5,548 bases of DNA from Pseudomonadota bacterium (lineage in GTDB: Bacteria > Pseudomonadota > Gammaproteobacteria > Acidithiobacillales > Acidithiobacillaceae): positions 1 to 5,548 of the forward strand of contig JAKCBU010000097.1 of NCBI GenBank assembly GCA_021839095.1, given 5' to 3'. The notes beneath the pieces were generated by a model that searched no databases, was not told the origin of the DNA, and saw only the letters and a program-made list of their open reading frames with translations. Of this stretch, positions 1 through 5,548 are shown one piece after another. The translations under genes and the position numbers were made by a program. The stretch's first letter is position 1. Each line of letters opens with the position of its first letter.

Positions 1-1
1 C

Positions 2-508
2 AGCGTCGGCGTGCAACTGCGCGAGCGCGGGCACTTCTCCTACACACTGACCGAAGAGGGTGAACTGCAAAGCTATCAAACGGCAGATCTCGCCACCCTG
101 GGGCTAACCGGCGCTGCAAACCGGGTCCGATTCTTTCAGGCCGATGCCTGCAATCTGAAGCCCCTGTATCGGGACTATGATCTAGTGGTGGCAGCCAACC
201 TCATCGACCGCCTGCACCACCCCCGCAAATTTCTGGAGGACATCGCCGAGCGCATACTTCCCGGAGGACTGTTGGTCATCACGTCGCCCTACACCTGGCT
301 GGAAGAATATACTGCGCGGTCGGAGTGGCTCGGCGGTTTCAAACGAGATGGAGAGAATCTGAGCACCTTTGACGCCCTGCGTGAAATCTTGTCCGGACCG
401 TTCCGTCTGCGCGACGACAGCCCGCAGGATCTGCCCTTCGTCATCCGCGAAACGGCGCGCAAATATCAGCATAGTATCGCGCAGGTGACCATCTGGGAAC
501 GCTCATGA
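2..508 (+). CDS. ovoA: OvoA C-terminal-type methyltransferase (4-mercaptohistidine N1-methyltransferase), 5' partial
   Basis: The reading frame is open from base 2 and enters from beyond the left edge, so only the last 168 residues are visible. By family knowledge this SAM-dependent methyltransferase domain methylates an imidazole nitrogen of 5-thiohistidine, the last step of ovothiol A synthesis in the cytoplasm. Visible here are the class I methyltransferase segments QADACNLKP, YDLVVAANLIDRL and LPGGLLVITSP. They are followed by stretches I recognise as typical of the OvoA C-terminal family: SPYTWLEEYT, WLGGFKRDGEN, PFVIRETARKYQHS and a terminal TIWERS. The glycine-rich SAM-binding motif I should lie upstream, outside the window. 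It is therefore unclear whether this is the tail of full-length OvoA (sulfoxide synthase plus methyltransferase, about 700 residues) or a stand-alone methyltransferase. An internal GTG at 11 is not a credible start because it would remove the SAM-binding half. The stop codon overlaps the next gene's ATG (ATGA), so the two are probably co-translated. The family call is firm; the gene symbol is less certain. Confidence 0.85.
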   Translation, partial: SVGVQLRERGHFSYTLTEEGELQSYQTADLATLGLTGAANRVRFFQADACNLKPLYRDYDLVVAANLIDRLHHPRKFLEDIAERILPGGLLVITSPYTWLEEYTARSEWLGGFKRDGENLSTFDALREILSGPFRLRDDSPQDLPFVIRETARKYQHSIAQVTIWERS

Positions 509-1662
509 GCGCGGAACGGGGCAGCGTCGATTTCGACCGGGTTATTCCTCGATGCGGAACCGGATCTCTCAAATGGGATGGTGCCGCAGAACGTTTTGGC
601 GCTGAAGTGCTGCCCATGTGGGTGGCAGACATGGATTTCGCCGCACCCGACGCGGTCATCGCCGATTTGCAGGAACGCCTGAATCACCCCATTTTCGGTT
701 ATCCTGGCAATGAAGGGGCCATGGTGCAGGCCGCCGTCGATTGGCTGGCCAGGCGCCATGCCTGGCGGCCGGAAAACGACGCGATCGCCTGCATCAGCGG
801 TGTCGTTCCCGCCCTTTACGCAGCCGTACGTGCCTTCACCCGGCCGGGCGAGGCGATCATCGTCATGCCTCCCATTTATCCGCCGTTCATGGCTGCAGTG
901 GAGGACAACGGGCGGGAATTGCTGCTGGCCCCGCTGATCGCGGATGACACCGGCCGTTACCGCATGAATTGGGATGCCCTGGAAATCGCCGTCGGGCAGG
1001 CGAAACTGCTGCTCCTCTGCTCGCCCCACAATCCAGTGGGGCGAGTCTGGACACCGGAAGAACTGCGACGACTGGGCACACTCTGCGCCGATGCAGACTG
1101 CGTGGTGGTCAGCGATGAAATCCATGCCGACCTCAGTCAGCATCCGCACTGCCCTTTCCCCAGCCGCTTCCCGCGCTCGATCCTCCTGACCTCTGCGGGC
1201 AAAAGCTTCAATCTGGCGGGACTGGGTGGCGGGGTTGGCGTCATCCCCGACGCTGGGTTGCGTCGTACCTTTCTGACTGAAGTCCGGCGCAGTCAGATTC
1301 AGCACACCAACCTCTTCGCGCTGACCGCCATGACCAGCGCCTGGCGCCGCGGCGCGGAGTGGCAGTCCGCGTTGTGCGGTTATCTGGCGGACAACGCCCG
1401 TTTCATTAGCGAATACCTGATGCGGGAGCTACCCGAGGTCAACTATCGGCAACCGGAGTTCGGGTACCTCGCTTGGCTGGATGTGCGTCATTACGGCAAC
1501 GATGAGTCGCTTGCACGGCACCTGTTGCAGGCAGGTCTCGGTCTCAACCCCGGGTCCAGTTTCGGACCGGGTGGTGAGGGTTTCGTGCGACTGAACTTTG
1601 CCACCCCCCGAAGCATGCTGGAAGAAGGGCTGGGGCGGTTGCGACAGGCCTTGCACCGCTAG
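505..1662 (+). CDS. PLP-dependent C-S lyase, MalY/PatB family (candidate OvoB sulfoxide lyase)
   Basis: A complete 385-residue fold-type I PLP enzyme, the usual length for MalY/PatB C-S lyases (cystathionine beta-lyase-like). The N-terminus has the family signature, RCGTGSLKWD at 16-25 and PMWVADMDF at 37-45. Later come PPIYPPF (122-128, cofactor-stacking Tyr125), SPHNPVGR (173-180, Asn176), SDEIHADL (203-210, Asp204 facing the pyridine nitrogen), SAGKSFNLAGL (230-240, Lys233 as the Schiff-base lysine) and FVRLNFATPR (360-369, Arg362 as the likely substrate-carboxylate ligand). No key residue is missing. The ATG at 505 is preceded by GGGAA about 5 bases away and overlaps the methyltransferase stop by 4 bases, so the start is well supported. 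Family members cleave cystathionine or related cysteine conjugates to a thiol, pyruvate and ammonia. The coupling to an OvoA-type gene suggests that the substrate is 5-histidylcysteine sulfoxide, which would make this an OvoB. That is inference from context; a general cystathionine beta-lyase remains possible. No transport or signal sequence is seen, so it is cytoplasmic. Confidence 0.92.
   Translation: MSAERGSVDFDRVIPRCGTGSLKWDGAAERFGAEVLPMWVADMDFAAPDAVIADLQERLNHPIFGYPGNEGAMVQAAVDWLARRHAWRPENDAIACISGVVPALYAAVRAFTRPGEAIIVMPPIYPPFMAAVEDNGRELLLAPLIADDTGRYRMNWDALEIAVGQAKLLLLCSPHNPVGRVWTPEELRRLGTLCADADCVVVSDEIHADLSQHPHCPFPSRFPRSILLTSAGKSFNLAGLGGGVGVIPDAGLRRTFLTEVRRSQIQHTNLFALTAMTSAWRRGAEWQSALCGYLADNARFISEYLMRELPEVNYRQPEFGYLAWLDVRHYGNDESLARHLLQAGLGLNPGSSFGPGGEGFVRLNFATPRSMLEEGLGRLRQALHR
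1020..1045. repeat. Perfect 10-bp inverted repeat (hairpin) inside the PLP lyase gene
   Basis: CTCGCCCCAC (1020-1029) is followed after six bases (AATCCA) by its exact reverse complement GTGGGGCGAG (1036-1045). A G-T wobble pair could extend the stem by one. The DNA encodes the conserved SPHNPVGR stretch of the lyase. No T-run follows, so it is not an intrinsic terminator. It may be a coincidence of codon choice or a stable mRNA structure. Confidence 0.6.
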
Positions 1663-1762
1663 TCCCGGAGAACTTTCCACAGGCAACCGCCAGGACGACG
1701 GTATCGGAACGGCTTGCCCTGCCCTACAATACCTTCCACCGAGCGGAGGAGACCAGAGAAAA
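1663..1762 (+). promoter_or_regulatory. Intergenic leader of the acyltransferase with a weak promoter-like -10 element
   Basis: This 100-base gap separates the PLP lyase stop from the acyltransferase start. TACAAT at 1725-1730 is one mismatch from the sigma-70 -10 consensus, but no good -35 box sits at the usual 16-18 base spacing; the bases around 1701-1707 read GTATCGG. A 9-base inverted repeat, GGCGGTTGC (1634-1642) with GCAACCGCC (1683-1691), brackets the lyase stop codon with a 40-base loop. It has no T-run and is not a convincing terminator. The acyltransferase could be transcribed from here or by read-through from the ovothiol-type genes. Confidence 0.25.
1745..1751 (+). promoter_or_regulatory. 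Shine-Dalgarno sequence that fixes the acyltransferase start
   Basis: GGAGGAG is a strong ribosome binding site core. It lies 11 bases before a GTG at 1763 and 20 bases before a second in-frame GTG at 1772. The earlier ATG at 1598 lies inside the lyase gene and has no comparable site. This supports 1763 as the start, with slightly long spacing. Confidence 0.6.
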
Positions 1763-2671
1763 GTGACAGAGGTGCAGGGTAACCTGAAGCAAAAAGTAGT
1801 GGCCACGCTGGCAGCGGGCATTCTGCGCGGGGCGGGTTCCCTGCCACGGCGTTGGCGTGCGGCTCTCGGCGCAATGCTCGGTGACTTGGTGCGGCGCAGT
1901 ATGAGTCGGGCGCGCAAGGTGGTGGACGCCAACCTCGCCATTGCTTTCCCCATGATGAGCCAGGCTCAGCGGCATACCTTGCGGCGCGCGCATTTCCGGG
2001 CACTGGGCCAGGCGGCACTGGAGTTGGGACCACTGTGGTACTGGCCCTTGCCCCGCGCCCTCGGCCTGATCCGCGAAGTGCGTGGAGACGATCTGGTGGA
2101 CGCCGCTTTAGCCAAAGGACATGGGGCGATTCTCTTCACCGCGCACCTCGGAGCCTGGGAAGCCGCGGTGCTCTACATCGGGCAACGCTGGCCGGTAACC
2201 GTACTCTACATGGAAACCCGCAATCCGGCTGTCAACGCACGCATTGTGGCTGGCCGCGGGCGCAGTGGTGCGCAACTGGTCCCCAAGGAGGGAGGTATCC
2301 GCCCCCTGCTCCACGCGCTGCATCAGGGAGGGGCTATCGGTATACTTCCGGATCAGAACGTCGATCCGCGCGAAGGGGATTATGCCCCGTTCTTTGGCCG
2401 TCCTGCCTGTACGACACCTTTGTTGGGCCGACTGGCGGCGCGGCGCGGAAGCCCGGTGTTCGGACTCTTCGCCTATCGGCTACCGGACGGTGAGGGTTTC
2501 CGTATCGAGATTGTGCCCATGCCGGAATCCTTCCCGAGCGGGGATACCAAAGCCGATGCCACGACGATGAATGCGGCACTGGAGACTGCCATCCGTAAAG
2601 CCCCTGAACAGTACTGGTGGGTTCACCGTCGTTTCAAGGATCAGCCGGAAGGCTGGGACTATCCCTATTAA
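1763..2671 (+). CDS. Lipid A biosynthesis late acyltransferase, LpxL/HtrB family
   Basis: Read from the GTG at 1763 this is 302 residues, close to the roughly 300-310 usual for LpxL/LpxM enzymes. A start at the upstream ATG (1598) would add 55 residues unlike the family, overlapping the lyase gene. By family knowledge these inner-membrane enzymes move an acyl chain from acyl carrier protein to Kdo-lipid A, forming the acyloxyacyl groups of hexa-acylated lipid A. Visible features are GAILFTAHLGAWEAA at 121-135, carrying the catalytic HX4E pair His128/Glu133; ILPDQNVDPREGDYAPFFGR at 194-213; and the C-terminal PEQYWWVHRRFK at 281-292, all hallmarks of the family. The N-terminal 25 residues are moderately hydrophobic and basic, fitting membrane association, but I see no clear transmembrane helix. 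It converges on waaA, with stop codons 5 bases apart. Sequence alone does not tell me whether it is the LpxL-type (first) or LpxM-type (second) late acyltransferase, or which acyl chain it uses, so I give no symbol. Confidence 0.9.
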   Translation: MTEVQGNLKQKVVATLAAGILRGAGSLPRRWRAALGAMLGDLVRRSMSRARKVVDANLAIAFPMMSQAQRHTLRRAHFRALGQAALELGPLWYWPLPRALGLIREVRGDDLVDAALAKGHGAILFTAHLGAWEAAVLYIGQRWPVTVLYMETRNPAVNARIVAGRGRSGAQLVPKEGGIRPLLHALHQGGAIGILPDQNVDPREGDYAPFFGRPACTTPLLGRLAARRGSPVFGLFAYRLPDGEGFRIEIVPMPESFPSGDTKADATTMNAALETAIRKAPEQYWWVHRRFKDQPEGWDYPY

Positions 2672-2676
2672 AATGC
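2672..2676. other. Five-base convergent junction without a visible terminator
   Basis: The acyltransferase stop (TAA ending at 2671) and the waaA stop (TAA at 2679-2677 on the minus strand) face each other across AATGC. The only nearby hairpin is GGGA-CTA-TCCC at 2655-2665, a 4-base stem inside the acyltransferase 3' end. It is followed by TATTAAAAT rather than a T-run. I do not call it a terminator. The two transcripts probably overlap at their 3' ends. Confidence 0.6.
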
Positions 2677-3930
2677 TTACGGAAGGATATGATCCAGCAG
2701 GGAGAAAGTACGCCCCAGCGCGCCGCGCTGCTGCTGCAGAAACGCCAGGGCCCGGTCGCCCATCTCTGTCGCTGGCTCCTGGGTAGTCAACCACGCCCCC
2801 AACTGCGCTACCAGGGCCTCGACATCCACAACCTGAACCGCAGCGTTGGCCGCCAGCAAATCCTGGGTGATACCCTTGAAATTATCCATATGCGGGCCGA
2901 AGGTAACCGGGCGGGCCAGCGCTGCAGCTTCCAGGGGATTATGCCCCCCCGCCGGCACAAAACTGCCACCGATGGTCACCACATCTGCCGCCGCGTAGAA
3001 GTCCATCACCTCACCCAAGGTATCTATCAGAAAAACCGTGCGCGCGCCCACATCCTCCGCACGCGAGCGCAAGGCAAAGGACACCCCCTTTGCCTGCATC
3101 CGTGCCATCACCTCCAGTCGCCTCGAAGGATGGCGGGGAATCAGCACCAGCAGCAGATCCGGCCATTGGCGCTGCAACTCTTCCAGCGCCGCCAGCGCCA
3201 TCTGCTCCTCACCGGCATGCGTAGAAGCGAATACCCAGACCGGTCGCCCGGCGAAGCGCTGCCGCCACTGACGTCCCCGCTCCCGCGCGGCGACGGGATC
3301 GGGCAGGTCATATTTGATATTACCGGTCACCGCCACATGCTCTGCCCCCAGGCGGCGAAAAGCCGCAGCATCCTCCGAACTCTGGGCCGCAACGGCGCTC
3401 ATACTGGCCAATGCGGGGGCAAAGAGCGTCCGGAAACGGGAATAACCCCGAAGCGAGCGCTGCGAGAGCCGGGCATTGGCCAGCATCAGGGGCACGCCCT
3501 CGTGGCTGGCCGCATGACAGAGATTGGGCCAGATCTCCGTCTCCATGATAATCCCCAGGCGCGGCCGCTGGCGGCGCAAAAAGCGCGTGACCGCCGTGGA
3601 CAGGTCATAAGGCAGGTAATGCTGCAGCACTTCCGTACCCAAACGCTGACTGACTACAGCAGCTCCCGTCGGCGTTGTGCTGGTCATCAGAATGGGCACC
3701 TCCGGATAACGTGCCTGCAAAGCCCGCACCAGGGGAATCGCCGCGATGGTCTCCCCCACACTCACCGCATGAATCCATATAGGCCGATCCGAACGGCGCG
3801 GCCCCCAGCCGAAACGCTCCCACCATCGCTCCCGGTAGGCAGGCCGTCGCCAGGCCCGCCAGAGGGTAAAACCTAGGACGACAGGACTGAGCAGCCAGAG
3901 CAGAAAGGCATAGAGGCGGCGGCTCATCAT
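2677..3930 (-). CDS. waaA: 3-deoxy-D-manno-octulosonic acid (Kdo) transferase
   Basis: A 417-residue protein, full length for WaaA/KdtA. It transfers Kdo from CMP-Kdo to the lipid IVA precursor at the cytoplasmic face of the inner membrane, an early and usually essential step of lipopolysaccharide synthesis. Residues about 6-22 form a hydrophobic N-terminal anchor, followed by the basic PAYRERWWERFGW. HAVSVGE (54-60) carries the expected catalytic Glu60, and YLPYDL (105-110) and METEIWPN (129-136) follow, with acidic residues conserved in the family. ANARLSQRS lies at 151-159. The C-terminal nucleotide-sugar domain shows PRHPSR (265-270) and GGSFVPAGGHNPLE (321-334). The start is the first of two tandem ATGs and overlaps the TGA of the phosphatase gene by 4 bases. 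No clear Shine-Dalgarno sequence precedes it, so translation is probably coupled to the upstream gene. Whether it adds one, two or more Kdo residues cannot be read from the sequence. The length and all motifs argue for an intact, functional gene. Confidence 0.97.
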   Translation of the reverse strand: MMSRRLYAFLLWLLSPVVLGFTLWRAWRRPAYRERWWERFGWGPRRSDRPIWIHAVSVGETIAAIPLVRALQARYPEVPILMTSTTPTGAAVVSQRLGTEVLQHYLPYDLSTAVTRFLRRQRPRLGIIMETEIWPNLCHAASHEGVPLMLANARLSQRSLRGYSRFRTLFAPALASMSAVAAQSSEDAAAFRRLGAEHVAVTGNIKYDLPDPVAARERGRQWRQRFAGRPVWVFASTHAGEEQMALAALEELQRQWPDLLLVLIPRHPSRRLEVMARMQAKGVSFALRSRAEDVGARTVFLIDTLGEVMDFYAAADVVTIGGSFVPAGGHNPLEAAALARPVTFGPHMDNFKGITQDLLAANAAVQVVDVEALVAQLGAWLTTQEPATEMGDRALAFLQQQRGALGRTFSLLDHILP

Positions 3931-4607
3931 TCGCGGTGCAAAATTCGGTCGGTCAGCCAGTCCAGACGATACCAGGGCCGAAAGCTTTTCAGGACGCGCT
4001 CGCGATCATACCCGTCCTGTATCCAGTCACGCAGGGTCAAGCCGGGCTGGCAGGCGGCAGCATCGTGGTAACTGATGAAAAACCAGTCGAGAATGCCGGT
4101 ATTGGCGTGCCGGATATGACCGAAAGGCCACAAACGCAGTTGCCGCCGCGCCTTGCCGAGGGGTATCCCCAGCACCAGATGCAGATACAGCACACTGATG
4201 AAACCGGCCCGATCCGCCCCGGATTTGCAATGCAGCAAGAAAGGTTGGGGTAATTGATCCAGCACCGCTATGCCCGTCAACAACTTGTCCCGTTCCGGCA
4301 GGTCCCGGGAACCAAAGCCGTGCAGGGTCAGGTGCGTCATGCCCAAGGCATCACAAGTCTCCTGCTCCAGACGATAATGGGGTTCGTGGGGTGCCGGAGC
4401 ACGCAGGTTCAATACCGTGCAGAGACCATGTTTTTGCTGCCAGTGCCGTAACTGGATCGGTGACGGCTGAGCGGAGCGAAACACCCCTGGCGCAATCTCG
4501 TGAAAATTCGCATAAAACAACTCGCGGAAAATGCCGTGATCCGTCCAGAACTGATGGCGCCGATAGCGGCGGCGCTCGTCCGGCAGGAGCACCAGGGGGT
4601 GTTTCAT
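3927..4607 (-). CDS. CX5R dual-specificity/tyrosine-type phosphatase in the lipopolysaccharide core operon
   Basis: A 226-residue protein from the ATG at 4607, which has GGAG 8 bases upstream and follows the waaC stop by 2 bases (TGA-TC-ATG). The frame stays open to 4709, but that extension lies within waaC and is not needed. HCKSGADRAG at 126-135 is the phosphate-binding loop of cysteine-based phosphatases, with Cys127 as nucleophile and Arg133 binding phosphate. A loop about 25 residues upstream (GSRDLPERD, 99-107) offers Asp102 or Asp107 as general acid. Before it come NFHEIAPGVFRSAQPSP (34-50) and TVLNLRAP (64-71), typical of the dual-specificity-like bacterial family. FGHIRHANTGILDWF follows at 162-176. 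There is no signal peptide or clear membrane helix, so it is probably cytoplasmic. The substrate is unknown. Position between heptosyltransferase and Kdo transferase suggests a cell-envelope role, perhaps on a phosphorylated sugar, a lipid, or an envelope enzyme. The phosphatase fold is confident; the role is inference. Confidence 0.88.
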   Translation of the reverse strand: MKHPLVLLPDERRRYRRHQFWTDHGIFRELFYANFHEIAPGVFRSAQPSPIQLRHWQQKHGLCTVLNLRAPAPHEPHYRLEQETCDALGMTHLTLHGFGSRDLPERDKLLTGIAVLDQLPQPFLLHCKSGADRAGFISVLYLHLVLGIPLGKARRQLRLWPFGHIRHANTGILDWFFISYHDAAACQPGLTLRDWIQDGYDRERVLKSFRPWYRLDWLTDRILHRE

Positions 4608-4609
4608 GA

Positions 4610-5548
4610 TCAGTGCTCCAGCAAAGGGGATAAAGCCGTCCAGACCTGCTCCGGGCGTAACGCCTGCTGGCAGAGTATCAGACCATTTTTCGCTTCCGGC
4701 AACGGGCATCGGGATTTACCGCAAGGCGAGCAAGGCGCGGGACTTTGCAGGGTGGTCTGACGGTTCTCTGCCACAGAAAACCGCCCACTGGCCGTCGGTC
4801 CGTACAAAGTAACCCCCGCCAGCCCCAAGGCACCGGCCAGATAAGAAAGGCCTGTATCCATACCGACATAGGCATCAGCCCGCACGATCAAGGCGGCAAG
4901 CTCCAGCAAGGTAAGCGTGGGCAGCGCCAACACATTGTCCGCCTGTGTCGCGATCCGCTGCGCCCGCGCCGCTTCCCGCGCACTGCCTGCGGGCAGCAAC
5001 AAACGCAATCCCGCCTGCTTCAGGGGGGCGGCCAATGCCCGCCAATAGTCTTCCTGCCACTCCTTGTTCTCCCACGAGGTCCCGTGAAAACCCAGCACAA
5101 AGGGCTGCTGCACCAGTTCACCCCAAGGCCGCGCCAGCGTATCCTTACGCAGGCACGCAGCGGCCCCCTGCAAACCATAATCTGGCGGCGTTTCCGGTAA
5201 GGGGTAATCCAAAGCCTGCGCGAACAGTTGGCGATTCCGGCTGATGGCGGGCTGTCCCCAGGCCACGCGAAACCGGCGATGATAAAGCCGGGTGGCACCC
5301 GGTTCGCGGGCGCTGGCGGCATCCAGACCCCACAGTGGCGCACCGCCCAGACGGCCCAGCAAGGCGCTTTTGTAGAGGCCCTGGGCGTCGAGAATGTGCT
5401 CGTAATGCTCGCCCCGTAGACTCCGGCGTAAGTCCCGCAGCGCAGTCGCCAAGCCTCGCCACCGTTCTTTATGAACACGCAGAGAGAAGGGGATCACCCG
5501 CGTGACGCCGGGATGCAGTTGGGCGATGGGCGCGAATGCGAGATCGGA
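4610..5548 (-). CDS. waaC: Lipopolysaccharide heptosyltransferase I (GT9 family), 5' partial
   Basis: The frame is open to the right edge, so 312 residues are visible and roughly the first 30-40 (the usual Rossmann start with the GDV-type motif) are missing. The GTG at 5497 is internal: the residues before it (SDLAFAPIAQLHPGVTRV) match the family. By family knowledge the enzyme transfers the first L-glycero-D-manno-heptose from ADP-heptose to Kdo of the inner core, in the cytoplasm at the inner membrane. Numbered from the edge, I see ILDAQGLYKSALLGRLGG (52-69), the SAREPG segment (79-84), HGTSWENKEW (155-164, Lys162 at the conserved active-site lysine), AGSAREAARAQRIA (187-200, Glu192) and VGMDTGLSYLAGALG (228-242, Asp231 binding ADP-heptose). 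The family usually has His after MDTGLS, but here it is Tyr. Near the C-terminus is a cysteine group (Cys273, 276, 281, 293) absent from E. coli WaaC as I remember it. The SAREPG and DAQGLYKS segments favour WaaC over WaaF. It is the first visible gene of the operon; its promoter lies outside the window. Confidence 0.9.
   Translation of the reverse strand, partial: SDLAFAPIAQLHPGVTRVIPFSLRVHKERWRGLATALRDLRRSLRGEHYEHILDAQGLYKSALLGRLGGAPLWGLDAASAREPGATRLYHRRFRVAWGQPAISRNRQLFAQALDYPLPETPPDYGLQGAAACLRKDTLARPWGELVQQPFVLGFHGTSWENKEWQEDYWRALAAPLKQAGLRLLLPAGSAREAARAQRIATQADNVLALPTLTLLELAALIVRADAYVGMDTGLSYLAGALGLAGVTLYGPTASGRFSVAENRQTTLQSPAPCSPCGKSRCPLPEAKNGLILCQQALRPEQVWTALSPLLEH

Noticed and set aside
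466..1305. 279-codon open frame on the minus strand opposite the PLP lyase
   Set aside because: It is antisense to a confident gene, shows no recognisable motif, and its length is explained by GC-rich codon bias.
1344..1355. 12-base palindrome GCGCCGCGGCGC in the PLP lyase gene
   Set aside because: A short GC-only palindrome in GC-rich coding sequence; nothing nearby suggests a protein-binding site.
1598..1762. N-terminal extension of the acyltransferase from the ATG at 1598
   Set aside because: It overlaps the lyase gene, has no family similarity and no ribosome binding site; the GTG at 1763 behind GGAGGAG gives the normal family length.
2655..2665. GGGA-CTA-TCCC hairpin near the end of the acyltransferase gene as a terminator
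   Set aside because: The 4-base stem is too weak and no T-run follows on either strand.
2617..3876. Long open frame (419 codons) on the + strand opposite waaA
   Set aside because: It is antisense to a full-length WaaA with intact motifs. Its translation is rich in Arg, Gln, His and Pro without any recognisable domain, as expected from the complement of a GC-rich gene.
4608..4709. N-terminal extension of the phosphatase to 4709
   Set aside because: It lies within the waaC coding end. The ATG at 4607 has a well-spaced GGAG and starts right after the waaC stop.
5288..5302. Small hairpin CCGGGT-GGC-ACCCGG in the heptosyltransferase gene
   Set aside because: A 6-base stem in a coding region without a T-run; it is within chance expectation.

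Overview
This window looks like chromosomal DNA of a Gram-negative, GC-rich proteobacterium. The genes encode Kdo transferase, a late lipid A acyltransferase and an inner-core heptosyltransferase, so the cell makes a heptose-containing lipopolysaccharide. The protein sequences look gamma-proteobacterial or Acidithiobacillia-like, but that placement is an impression from memory, not a computed result. Coding density is very high. Only about 100 bases (1663-1762) lie between genes on the left side, and about 5 bases separate the two convergent gene blocks.

Left block, + strand (1-1662): the 3' end of an OvoA C-terminal-type methyltransferase (4-mercaptohistidine N1-methyltransferase) overlaps by 4 bases a PLP-dependent C-S lyase of the MalY/PatB family. 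In ovothiol biosynthesis, OvoA makes a histidyl-cysteine sulfoxide, a PLP lyase (OvoB) cleaves it, and the OvoA C-terminal domain methylates the resulting 5-thiohistidine. The tight coupling makes the lyase a good OvoB candidate.

Middle, + strand (1763-2671): a LpxL/HtrB-type lipid A acyltransferase, read from a GTG start behind a GGAGGAG ribosome binding site. A weak promoter-like element lies in the preceding gap.

Right block, - strand (2677-5548): a compact operon read right to left. It holds heptosyltransferase I (WaaC, 5' end beyond the window), a cysteine-based (CX5R) dual-specificity/tyrosine-type phosphatase, and Kdo transferase (WaaA). The gene junctions are a 2-base gap and a 4-base overlap. 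WaaA attaches Kdo to lipid A precursor, WaaC adds the first heptose to Kdo, and the convergent LpxL-like enzyme adds a late acyl chain, normally after Kdo. The phosphatase is the one member without an obvious place in the known pathway.

I saw no RNA genes, mobile elements, CRISPR arrays or convincing intrinsic terminators. Most of the window is ordinary cell-envelope metabolism. The two points worth following up are the candidate ovothiol lyase and the phosphatase embedded in the lipopolysaccharide core operon.
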